This document shows, one piece after another, positions 23,290 to 33,399 of a stretch of 64,000 nucleotides of DNA. The DNA is taken from the NCBI GenBank assembly GCA_028015205.1, contig CM051520.1:65170694-65234693 (forward strand), written 5' to 3'. The stretch comes from Mytilisepta virgata. Its lineage: Eukaryota; Mollusca; Bivalvia; Mytilida; Mytilidae. The first letter of the stretch is position 1; each line of letters opens with the position of its first letter. The translations under genes were made by a program, and so were the position numbers. The notes beneath the pieces were generated by a model, which was not told the origin of the DNA, ran no database searches, and saw nothing but the letters and a program-made list of their open reading frames with translations.

Positions 23290-25216
23290 TTGCTTCTGAC
23301 AAGTAATGTCAGTGATGGGTTATATAACTTGTATAGTGACCTAAGAGAGAGTTGTCTTGTACCTACCTACAGTCAGTGATGAGTTATAGAACTTGTATAG
23401 TGACTTAGAGAGAGTTGTAGTGTACCTACCTACAGCCAGTGATGTGTTATAGAACTTGTATAGTGACTTAGAGGGAGTTGTGCTGTACCTACCTACAGTC
23501 AGTGATGAGTTATAGAACTTGTATAGTGACTTAAAGAGAGTTGTAGTGTACCTACCTACAGTCAGTGATGAGTTGTAAACTTGTAAAGTGACCTAAGAGA
23601 GAGTTGTAGTGTACCTACCTACAGTCAGTGATGTGTTATAGAACTTGTATGGTGACTATGAGAGAGTTGTGCTGTACCTACCTACAGTCAGTGATGAGTA
23701 ATAGAACCTGTATAGTGACTTAGAGAGAGTTGTAGTGCACCTACCTACAGTCAGTGATGGGTCATAGAACTTGTATAGTGACTTAGAGAGAACTTTAGTG
23801 TACCTACCTACAGTCAGTGATGAGTTATAGAACTTGTATAGTGACCTAAGACAGAGTTGTAGTGTACCTACCTACAGTCAGTGATGAGTTATAGAACTTG
23901 TATAGTGACCTCAGAGAGAGTTGTAGTGTACCTACCTACAGTCAGTGATGTGTAATAGAACTTGTATGGTGACTAAAGAGAGAGTTGTGCTGTACCTACC
24001 TACAGTCAGTGATGAGTTATAGAACTTTTATAGTGACTTAGAGAGCGTTGTAGTGTACCTACCTACAGTCAGTGGATGAGTTGTAAACTTGTAAAGTGAC
24101 CTAAGAGAGAGTTGTAGTGTACCTACCTACAGTCAGTGATGTGTTATAGAACTTGTATGGTGACTAAAGAGAGAGTTGTGCTGTACCTACCTACAGTCAG
24201 TGATGAGTAATAGAACTTGTATAGTGACTTAGAGAGAGTTGTAGTGTACCTACCTACAGTCAGTGATGAGTTGTAAACTTGTAAAGTGACCTAAGAGAGA
24301 GTTGTAGTGTACCTACCTACAGTCAGTGATGTGTTATAGAACTTGTATGGTGACTAAAGAGAGAGTTGTGCTGTACCTACCTACAGTCAGTGATGAGTAA
24401 TAGAACTTGTATAGTGACCTAGAGAGAGTTGTAGTGCACCTACCTACAGTCAGTGATGGGTCATAGAACTTGTATAGTGACTTAGAGAGAACTTTAGTGT
24501 ACATACCTACAGTCAGTGATGTGTTATAGAACTTGTATAGTGACCTAAGACAGAGTTGTGCTGTACCTACCTACAGTCAGTGATGAGTTATATAACTTGT
24601 ATAGTGACCTCAGAGAGAGTTGTAGTGTACCTACCTACAGTCAGTGATGTGTAATAGAACTTGTATAGGGACTAAAGAGAGAGTTGTGCTGTACCTACCT
24701 ACAGTCAGTGATGAGTTATAGAACTTGTATAGTGACTTAGAGAGAGTTGTAGTGTACCTACCTACAGTCAGTGGATGAGTTGTAAACTTGTAAAGTGACC
24801 TAAGAGAGAGTTGTAGTGTACCTACCTACAGTCAGTGATGTGTTATAGACCTTGTATAGTGACTTAGAGGGAGTTGTAGTGTACCTACCTACAGTCAGTG
24901 ATGTGTTATATAACTGGTATAGTGACCTAAGAGAGAGTTGAAGTGCACCTACCTTCAGTCAGTGATGGGTTATAAAACTTGTACAGTGACTTATAGAGAG
25001 TTGTAGTGTGCCTACCTACAGTCAGTGATGTGTTATAGAACTTGTATAGTGACCTAAGAGAGAGTTGTTGTGTGCTACCTACAGTCAGCGATGAGTTAAA
25101 GAACTTGTATAGTGATTTAATAGAGAGAGTTGTAGTGTGCCTACCTACAGTCAGTGATGAGTTATAGAACTTGTATAGTGACTAAGTGACAATTCAGTTG
25201 GAGTGTACCTACACAG
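23290..25216 (-). repeat. Tandem array of ~63-bp unit, right arm (about 31 units)
   Basis: This is the reverse complement of the left array, with TACCTACCTACAGTCAGTGA and TGAGTTATAGAACTTGTATA as hallmarks. It is about 1.3 kb shorter than the left array. The outermost part, next to the unique arm (25190-25216, TTCAGTTGGAGTGTACCTAC), mirrors the left border closely. The innermost end shows no match to the left inner border. Confidence 0.93.
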
Positions 25217-27305
25217 TTGAACGTTTTTATGAAGTTATTAATATCTTTTTTTTTAAATTTTTATCACATGATTTTTACTGTTACAGTATTTATATTTAAT
25301 AAATTGTTATTTATTAGTTTTTAACTAATTAGGTTGGTTAGTTTCGTTCTATGTTTGATTAATGTTTTTGAATTAAAGCCATTTTAATATGATTAAATCT
25401 TAATTGTTCCGGAGATTAGAAAAAAACCCTAAGAAATGTTAATGAATCTTAACATAGAAAAAAGGATAAAACTTAAAAACATTTATGATTACACAGCTCA
25501 AATACACAAACAAGTAACACTTTAAATAACATAGAACTTAACTATACTTTACAACAAAACTTGCACTGGTTATTTACTTCAAAACTCAGTGAATTCGGAT
25601 TAAAAAGTTATAGCTTGCTTCAACATTCCCAAAAAGAAAAGCAAGAACTAGAAACTAATAAATATATGGTTTGGTATATAAATACAATGCACACCGCCAA
25701 TAAAATATTTTTACATACCATAAACTTAATTGACTAATGGAATTTTCAGCATGCTTGGAATGCACAATATTGAGGGCTTACCCATGTTGAAAGTGCTCAT
25801 ATCATACTGAATTACTATTTAACAATTAATTTATGAGTGAGTTGGTGTTTTACGATTAAGCAAAAAAGAACTACAAACATGAAAAGAATTATAAAATGAA
25901 TATGAAATGATGATGAGAAATATGGAGATGGGTGGGATACAAATGAAAATTTAATTTTCACACGTTGGCCCACTATTTTCCCAATCGGGCATTTGGTATC
26001 TGACAACCATGCCCTGAGGACGATTCAGACACCTCTGGTACACACCTTAAGCTAACGAACCCGAAACCAGAAACCCGAGACCCAAATTCATCTTTTACAA
26101 CAAGCTTAGCTCTTCTGCAGGATATTTGCGACCCGGGAGTCCGCACTAAACTATTTTCCTATATAACTTTCTTTTAAAACTAATGCCGAATTCAATAGTA
26201 TATATATATACAATAAAAGTCTTATAATTTTACTTTTGCATTCGTTTTTTGGAGGGGGTGTAAAGATTAAAAAAAGAATATACGTGTTGTTAAACTTATT
26301 CAAAAAATAAATACCATTCGATTCTGAATATTATTACGTCTATAAATGATCATAACTCTAAGTGAGTTTGTGTGTAATGGGGGGAGACGTCTTTATAGTA
26401 CATAACAAGTTTACCAGTACACTGTGTACTAGTATTTGTAACCCTACCATCTTCATAAATTGAATTTTTGTTTGACTATATAGGGGAATACTTTTGAAGT
26501 GGTGAGTTCCGGGGTCTTCCTTTACCAGCCCTTTTAACAAAATGTCTGGAATAAGAGGAATAAAGAATAACGTACTAGATATCTTTGGAAATTGCATACA
26601 AAGAGGACGACCATTTGATTCTGAGGAAAGGCCTTGCAGTTTTTGTAAGGCCTTGAAAAAATTAAATAAATAATCTGGCCTCTTTCTTCAAGAAAATAAA
26701 AAAATAGGTAGAAAATTCAACATTAATCAAACCATCTTTATTTACTTTTCTTTTACCTGATTTTATTTCATGAAAATGGGTTAAAGGACGGCTTGGTAAT
26801 ATGGTTTTGAAATGGTGTAGGTTTGTATTAAACGTTTAGGGAAGTTTACCTATATGCGTAACCTTTTTTTAACAGTATATTAATTTTCTTTATATATTCA
26901 TACATGTATAATTTTAAGTGTATTTTGATTAAATAACCAACTTTGATCAGCTGTAAAGAAACATAAAATATCAATACTATCCTACAGTTTTCAGCGTAAA
27001 TTATGCTTTTTGGATTAAAAAATACATTATAAGATTATAGTATCTAATTTTTCAGATTCAAAATATGAAAAGGGTGCATGGGTTTCAAAATTCCAGCTAG
27101 TGGCCCCCGATCACTAAAGTGTAACCCCCCCCCCCCCCCCCCCGAGTTCCTCCCCCTCACCACACCCCTAAATAAGTATCATTATATATATTTGTATCTT
27201 AAAATTATCCGGGAAAAAACATTCTTTTTCCGACATTGATTTGTGCATTAATTTTTTTATGAATATTAATGACCTACCTAGAATCGGTGAGAAATAGAAT
27301 CAATC
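25217..27305 (-). repeat. Foldback right arm, unique part
   Basis: Mirror copy of 9641-11805. It contains the 63-codon frame (25815-26006) identical to 11015-11206, a C run of 19 at 27125-27143 where the left arm has 10 G, and a contracted TA tract. It ends GAAATAGAATCAATC at 27305, directly followed by the 9-bp duplication. Confidence 0.85.
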
Positions 27306-27314
27306 TGCGTACAA
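27306..27314 (+). repeat. 9-bp target-site duplication, right copy
   Basis: TGCGTACAA, identical to 9632-9640. After it the sequence continues GCTCAAAAAC, the next codons of broken copy B. Confidence 0.85.
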
Positions 27315-27780
27315 GCTCAAAAACTTCAAGACAACAGACATCAAAATAGTTCTTAGAAATATACCACCACTAATTATGAGACTGGATGAAGATATGGGAT
27401 TAACGTATGAACAAATTATGACAACTGTCAATAATTTGGCGGTTGACGTTGAAATGTCTGCCATGTTTAATAGTAAGGGAGATAACCAAGAAGAACCAGA
27501 AAATCAAATCAGGCTGCGATCAGAATGATGATGGGAACAAATAAAGATGATACTGATGTACAAGCTAGAGAAATGCTTCAGAAAAGAATTGGAGAAGTGA
27601 AAGAAATATTGAATCATTCAGATACAAATTGATTGAATATTTAATTGACAAGTCTACTTGGTAATCTGAAGAAAAGGGGAATAGACCTAGATAATTTAAG
27701 GGTTCAATAGAAATTGTCGGAGAAGATGTTTGCTATAATATAATATAAAATTCGTTTGTCCATTAATTTAATTTCGTTTG
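27312..27780 (+). pseudogene. 3' half of broken secreted copy B
   Basis: Translation from CAAGCTCAAAAACTTC gives KLKNFKTTDIK, matching copy C (MLKNLKTTDIK). It goes on with blocks matching both intact copies: an NNLAVDVEMSAMF segment (copy C: NNLPEDFDMSAI) and, after a large internal deletion and a frame change near 27515, IRMMMGTNKDDTDVQ and NLKKRGIDLDNL. The conserved SEGPEGFK / ELRNNG middle is missing. The tail and the 3' UTR (ATTCGTTTGTCCATT) resemble copy A most. It is plainly non-functional. Confidence 0.85.
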
Positions 27781-28482
27781 TCGAATTTATACTTTATATT
27801 TCTGTTATACTCTTATCATTTATATTATAAAACTAACATTATGACAGTGTTTCCAAAAGTTAGTGAATCCAGTCATTTTTTTTTTTAGAATTTAGTCATT
27901 TGGAGATATCATGGGAGCGTTAAATTCAAAATAATACCTTTCCATTGAAAAGGATAACTTGATAATGCTCCTAATAACATGAGTTTCAATAAATCTGGTA
28001 TGAAGCTGATATCATTTGGGTTATTAAATCATATATTCGAAAAACAATTCATGTAATATCATAATGTTATTGATTACCTACACATTATAACATTTTAAAA
28101 CAGGTGGTAGTTAGAAAAACGTGATAAAACCATTCAAAATGTATTTACTGTTTCGATAAAAAAAAAAACATTTTTTTTGCACACTTGAACAGTTTATTTT
28201 CCTTCAGCAGAGCTTAAGTCCGAAAATATGGAAATCTAAATTAGAAAAATAAAAAGTCTGCTCTCAAGAAGATCGAAATGTCAATTGCTAAGTTGCGCAA
28301 AAGTGCTTATAATAAGGCCTTCTCTCTTCTTTGAAACCATAGCACGTAATCGAAACAATATGTCCGCATTTGCCAGTTGTGTTATGTACTTTATCGGTCT
28401 GTATTTTTAAGGGAGGGTCTTTGTAATTTGGACTGCTATTTAGCTCTTTTTGGAATCAAACCCAGACCCATTACTATAGAGA
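27781..28482. other. Intergenic, nothing recognised
   Basis: AT-rich, no supported features. Confidence 0.4.
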
Positions 28483-28740
28483 TCAGTGGATATATTTGAA
28501 TTTTGTATATTGTCGAAATTTACTGAGATAGCGTCTTAATGGTAATGAATTTTGTAAAGTACAAGAGACAAAATCAGACATATTTTTTAACTTATTCCTG
28601 AATGAGGGTATTGAAACATATCCATCAGGAATGTTTCTTACCCATAACTGATTGAGAATATGAAGAGTAGGGTAATAACACTTCTTCATACCATTTAGTA
28701 TCACCCTCTGTGAATCAGATGAGGATTTTTAAAAATTCTA
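28483..28740 (-). pseudogene. Short conserved-looking frame, probably transposon debris
   Basis: The minus-strand frame reads ILNGMKKCYYPTLHILNQLW and continues with SIPSFRNKLKNMSDFVSC. It has protein-like composition, no signal peptide and no start context. It lies 200-400 bp from a decayed reverse transcriptase and may be part of the same or another mobile element. I cannot name the family. Confidence 0.35.
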
Positions 28741-28929
28741 AAAGAAATAAATATGAAAGAACGATATCTCTACTCTAATGGCCTTTAAGTAACCAATTGC
28801 AGCAGCTAATTTATTTCTCGTGCCTACGTGCTCACCAATTACAATGCATCCAACGGATAAAATAAAGTATGTTTATCTATCAATTATTTCGGACTAAACA
28901 GGTAATCAAAGAATGAAAGGCATATATAG

Positions 28930-29860
28930 GGAAAATCTTATTTTGTCAAAAACCACACCAATTCTAATAAGTACTCAGTGGCAGATGTTGTTAGCATGCT
29001 GGAATTTCTAGTCGAAAATCTATTTGTCAGAGGATAGTTTTTAGGCAGACTACATATGTATCTGAATCTCACTGTGAGCAAATTGTACTCAGCATTTGGT
29101 CAATCTTTTCCCATTTCCATGCGTTACTACAGCTAATGACGGAGGCAAGAAAAGAAAGTATCCCATATCTTACATTTCAGTTTCCGTATATAGACGATGT
29201 ACTATTTCTCAATAATAAAGACATACTATCAATATTTCAAGCTAAATACCACATTCAATTAAATTATCGAATTTTTCAACAAACAATCGGCATTCCAATG
29301 GGAACCAACTGTGCTCCTCTCCTCGCCGGTCTGTTTCTGTACTCATGTGAAGCGGACTTCATTCAAGGGCTACTATGTGAAAACAAAAAGAAACTAGACT
29401 AATCCTTTAATTTCACTTTTCCTTATATACATGTAGAGGACGTGTTGTCGTTAAATAACGATATACAATGTATTCCAAGACTTTCTACATCTCATCTAGT
29501 GAGCTTGAAATTAAAGATACTACAGATACATCAAAGTCCGCTTCATATTTGGATTTGTTTCTTGAAATAAACAATGAGGGACATTTGAAGACAAAACTTT
29601 GTGACAAACGTGATGACGTCGACTTTCCTATTGCTAACTTTCCTTCTTGAGTAGCAATATACCAGCATCGCGTGCATATGGCGTCTACTTTTCTCATCTT
29701 GTCCGATATTCTAGGGCATGTGTGAGTTACCATGACTTTCGACAAAGAGGATTACTGCTGTCACAAAAGCCTCTTAACCAGGGTTTTATCAGGGATAAGT
29801 TGATGTCATCACTTAGGAAATTTTACGGTCGTCATCATGAATTGATTGAACGTTAGTGTT
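28930..29860 (+). pseudogene. Decayed reverse transcriptase, Penelope-like type probable
   Basis: Translation in shifting frames shows YSVADVVSMLEFLVENLFV, then QQTIGIPMGTNCAPLLAGLF, FLYSCEADFIQGLL, ELEIKDTTDTSKSASYLDLF, DKRDDVDFPIANFP and SLRKFYGRHHELIER. The GIPMG block followed by a Y-x-D-D region is the RT palm. Here FPYIDDVLFLNN occurs before GIPMG as well as in a damaged form after it (VEDVLSLNN), so the copy is rearranged. Several stops and frame changes occur. The GIPMG style suggests a Penelope-like element rather than the LINE at 48 kb, but that is judged from memory of motifs only. Confidence 0.6.
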
Positions 29861-30291
29861 CCAATATCAAGCAAAGTCAAAAGTTCGCTGATTTCGGGTC
29901 GAAAGCAACTTTACCATATATAAGTCAATGAGAATCGGAGTTGCTTTCCTTTGACAGGCAATAGTGAAGTAACGAGGAACGTTGGCTTTCGACGCGAAAT
30001 AAGACAACTTTTGACTTCGCTTGTCAAATTATCGAGTTTAATGTAGAATCTTGGTAAAATGATGATTGGACTTTGAAGATCATTCATTTTAGTGAAGGCC
30101 AGCCAACATGACTTTATTCGGTCAGTGTGTTCATATGTTAATAAGTTGTGTGTGGTAACTATCATGCATGAACAAATCGACGATTTACATGATTTGTGAA
30201 TATCATGCAGTGCATGATGTAGAAATATAACAAAACTTAAACAATTTCAAACCATAAAACCAAAACCCAGTATATAATATTTGTTTTAATG
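29861..30291. other. Intergenic, nothing recognised
   Basis: The minus-strand frame at 29911-30165 has no support. Confidence 0.4.
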
Positions 30292-30293
30292 TA

Positions 30294-30816
30294 GGCTTTT
30301 TACTTGACATTTTTCATTAAGTCATGTAAGTGAAGGGTAAACTTCATTAAATTAAAACACAAAATAGGAGTTGAAACTATATGTTTAGCATTGATTAGCA
30401 GTTGACCATTGAAAGATACTGATCTTAAGGGAGTATGTTTCAAATTTTTAAAAGAAATATTAAGCCCATCGAAGTCGACAAGTTTTATCATTTACCCGAA
30501 AATTGCTAATTTTGTGATTTTTCATGCACACTTGATTTTTCTATGGACAAGGCGACTTAACTCCAGAATATCTGACTTTCATAAGGTAACGGTATAAGGA
30601 GCCTAAGGAAATGTCAGTCTGGTAAGTTTTGTACCAGTCTTTTTAGGAACTTCAAACTTTGATCACAGATACAAGGAACTTGGCAATATTTTGTAACCAT
30701 TTTAGTAACGATAATTTAAGTTTTTTAGAATAATTATGAATATTTACACTGGAAACAATCAGACAAATGTTTTCATGTACTTATTAATAAAGTCTCACTT
30801 TTTTAAGTAGAAAGGC
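30294..30816. mobile_element. TA-flanked MITE, right copy (523 bp)
   Basis: The borders are TA|GGCTTTTTACTTGACA and, from the other side, TA|GCCTTTCTACTTAAAA, an imperfect terminal inverted repeat of about 16 bp. Nearly full-length similarity to 9150-9635 in inverse orientation. It has no coding capacity; the short frames on both strands here belong to the repeat. The TA borders point to a Tc1/mariner-type mobiliser. Confidence 0.75.
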
Positions 30817-30818
30817 TA

Positions 30819-32273
30819 TTTAATGTTATTTCTCCGACAAGTCATTGATTTTTCGCTGTGGCGTGTGACAAACATGCAATACCGTGTGACAACCTCTCCA
30901 AATATGGTTTCTGTGTATGGAACCCAGACATAGCACACGTTATCTAAATATGGTTAAAATATTTTGGTTTTGACTGTCTGCAGGCTGTCACGAGGTTTCC
31001 GATTGGGTAGAAATAATTTTATTGTAAGGATATTTATGTTTTCTGAACGAATCTATCGGGTTGTGATGGGCTAACATGGAGATTTAGCGAGGGCTTAACA
31101 GCCAGTAGAAAGTAAAATAGCACAATAAAAATGGTTTGCTCATTTATTAAACATTCGAGTAGCTGGTATACAGTTATTGGATATGTAGACAGATGCATGT
31201 CTGCACTAATCAATATTTAGCAAATAATTCAAAACGATGCTTTGGACTTGAACTTGCAGTAGGGTGAAAGGTTTTTTTCAGTGTTGACTTTATGACGAAG
31301 AACAGCAATAATAGGACTGTTCCATTGATTGCACTATTTTCAGAATATATGAAATGACTTTTTGTTTATAGTTATTTGTGCTTTTTTCTGATTCTGATTC
31401 TCAGTATCGATACTATGCACCAAAACTGGTATCATAGGATTTATTATTACCAGATACCTTCTTTGATTTCTAATTTAACTAACTTTAAAGTATAAAGGAA
31501 CTATCTTTTCGCAATGAGTTGCTCAAAACAATTAGAGAGAAAAGGGACCAGTATTTCTAAGATTAACCGGTTTATAGTGTTTAACCTCCTTTATAGATCT
31601 TTGATTTCCTGCTCAGATTGTCTCTTATAAAAAATGCTTGCGGACATATTAAGATATATTTTGAATCAACAATATTTTTCAAACTCAATATTTTGACTTG
31701 AAAGAGTTTTCAAAAGACAAAAATGTGGGTTTATGAAAGTCCTAATTTTGGATTTTAAAAGTTGGAAGTTTAAAGAAGTCAAAATTTCGAGCTTCTAAAA
31801 GTCTTAAAAGTCGAAATTTAGATTTTTGTTTTTTCCGAACTTTCAAAATTTTTACTTTTGAGTTTGAAAAGCATTTGTCGATTTAAAATATGCCCCTAAT
31901 ACAATTTCGTAAATATTACCACTAACAAAGTTTTCTGGCTTGGGACAGGCACATAAAGATTAGCAGGTTTACATGTAACCTCACAGGTATTTAGTTTAGC
32001 GAGTACTCAACGTCTCAACGTCCACATTTACAGTGTCATACAGATAAACAAAAAGAAAATACAACTGTCAAGAACCAACTCAGATACACAATGCTAGTCC
32101 GTCTGATGGGGACGAAAAATGGCTGTGCGTGTTAAGGAAGATCAACATCCTTAACACATTAAAGACTCCTCTGTAGATGTCGAAAAAGAGTAGACTGAAA
32201 TGCCGCTACAGGGGCAGCTCTCACCCGCCAAGTGGAGAGGGATTTGTATAACTTGTTTCCCAATCAAATATAA
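30819..32273. other. Intergenic, nothing recognised
   Basis: AT-rich, with homopurine/pyrimidine-like stretches at 31680-31880 (GTTTATGAAAGTCC, AAAGTCTTAAAAGTCG). No gene supported. Confidence 0.4.
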
Positions 32274-32953
32274 AACCAGGCTCAAGATAGCAACCTCTTT
32301 CTAGCAGCCATTCTCGATCAACCACTTTTTTGAAATGCCTAAAAACCAAATAATCATATAAGAATATATTAACGTTTTGAATTTATCTTGCAGCCACTTT
32401 GAGATACGTCCAAAAACCTATAAATTATCACAGCCAGACTCAAAACATCTCTGAACGACAGAATGAACATATTTAGCAATATGAAAACTGTTAGTCCGGC
32501 CCTGGCCTCAGTGACTAATTTTTAGAATTGTTTTTTCTGCTGTTACTGACGGAAGAAAAAGAATTCTAAAAAAAAAGTCACTCATGCCAGGGTTGGACTA
32601 AGAATCTTGTGTATTAGTGCACGGTACATGCCATTATACTATTGAAATCAAAGGCGATATATTATTTTTAACTTTCCTTACAAACACTTTAGTATTTAAA
32701 ATCAAACTTATAGATAATGTATTATATATAATTCATACCTCATCAAAATATTCGTTTTGCAATAAAATAACCAAAGATAACCCCCCTTTAAAGATATGCA
32801 CCATAGCTTTTATTTCACCCAGGAGTTAGGTGGGCTAAAGCCCCTAAGGCCCACACTAGATTTTCAAAGTTGAGTGGGGGAGGGTCCGGACATATAAAAA
32901 AGTGGCTGCTAGCGAATGGCTGCTAGAAAGTGGCTGCTAGCTTGAGCCTGGTT
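32274..32953. mobile_element. TIR element with nested hairpin (680 bp)
   Basis: Left end AACCAGGCTCAAGATAGCAA, right end TAGCTTGAGCCTGGTT, so the inverted repeats share about 15 bases. They go on to matched GCAGCCATT / AATGGCTGC motifs further in. The flanks share AATATAA (32267-32273 and 32954-32960), a possible 7-8-bp target duplication. Inside, 32490-32603 is a separate hairpin (TTAGTCCGGCCCTGGC pairing with GCCAGGGTTGGACTAA). The AT-rich middle has no transposase frame. Confidence 0.7.
32490..32603. repeat. Hairpin MITE nested in the TIR element
   Basis: The arms TTAGTCCGGCCCTGGCCTCA then GTGACT..TTTAGAATT, and AATTCTAAAAAAAAAGTCAC then TCATGCCAGGGTTGGACTAA, pair over about 50 bases with a short loop. 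Confidence 0.7.
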
Positions 32954-33230
32954 AATATAAAACAATCAAAGCAAATCCTTATCTAATGAAATTTACACAG
33001 GAATAAATGATGAAAGTATTGAACAATAATGTACATTATGAGTCGACACATGATTCACTATAAGTTGTATAAGGGAATCTGCTATTAGAGATATTTTCCA
33101 TTATGAAATAGATTTTCTTTTATAATAAAACTCGGTATCATGACATTCTATATTTAATAAATACAGATTTAACATTACGGTTTTCGCACGCATTATTGCA
33201 TTAAGTCTAAAAACAAGGAAAACATTTATC

Positions 33231-33363
33231 CCCCCGAGTCATTTTACAATATTCGATAACATGCTATTTGATAAAACATAATTTTTGCGTATCATTACAT
33301 GCCTTGCATTATGCAAAAACATTTTGAGACATGTATAAAAGACAGAATTTGTCTAAAATGTTC
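33231..33363 (+). promoter_or_regulatory. TATA promoter of secreted copy C
   Basis: TATAAAAG at 33334-33341 with TTATGCAAA at 33309-33317. The start of transcription is expected near A33364 (TTCAGTTTACTTTTG). Homology to the promoters of copies A and B reaches at least 130 bp upstream, including the phrase ACAATATTCGATAACATG. Confidence 0.75.
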
Positions 33364-33399
33364 AGTTTACTTTTGAACTCTCTTCCAGCAATTTGAACG
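33364..33399 (+). other. Non-coding first exon of copy C (5' UTR)
   Basis: The leader TTTTGAACTCTCTTCCAGCA matches copy A. The exon ends at G|GTAAGT (donor 33400). The intron is 33400-34556, ending GTTGTAG, with exon 2 starting five bases before the ATG. The intron (1,157 bp) is longer than in copy A (672 bp). Confidence 0.7.

Larger units (their letters stand above)
9641..27305. mobile_element. Giant foldback element (17,665 bp)
   Basis: The two ends are inverted copies: GATTGATTCTATTTCTCACC at 9641 and its reverse complement ending at 27305. The arms are near-identical over about 2.1 kb each, then continue as inverted tandem arrays of a roughly 63-bp unit. Arm totals are about 5.4 kb left (9641-15015) and 4.0 kb right (23290-27305), around an 8.3-kb middle. 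A perfect 9-bp direct repeat, TGCGTACAA, flanks the whole unit. Long inverted repeats made partly of tandem short repeats, with a 9-bp duplication, are the known hallmarks of foldback-class DNA transposons (Drosophila FB, sea urchin TU). Mutator-like elements also make 9-bp duplications. No transposase-like frame is visible inside, so it looks non-autonomous. The middle is filled with other repeats that may be later passengers. Confidence 0.8.

Noticed and set aside
11015..26006. Identical 63-codon frames at 11015-11206 and 25815-26006 as a duplicated gene
   Set aside because: Their identity follows from the arms being copies of each other. The frame has no features and no promoter.
9150..30816. 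Inverted repeat of the foldback extending to 30.8 kb
   Set aside because: The outer match is a separate TA-flanked MITE in two copies. The 9-bp duplication sets the foldback border at 9641 and 27305.
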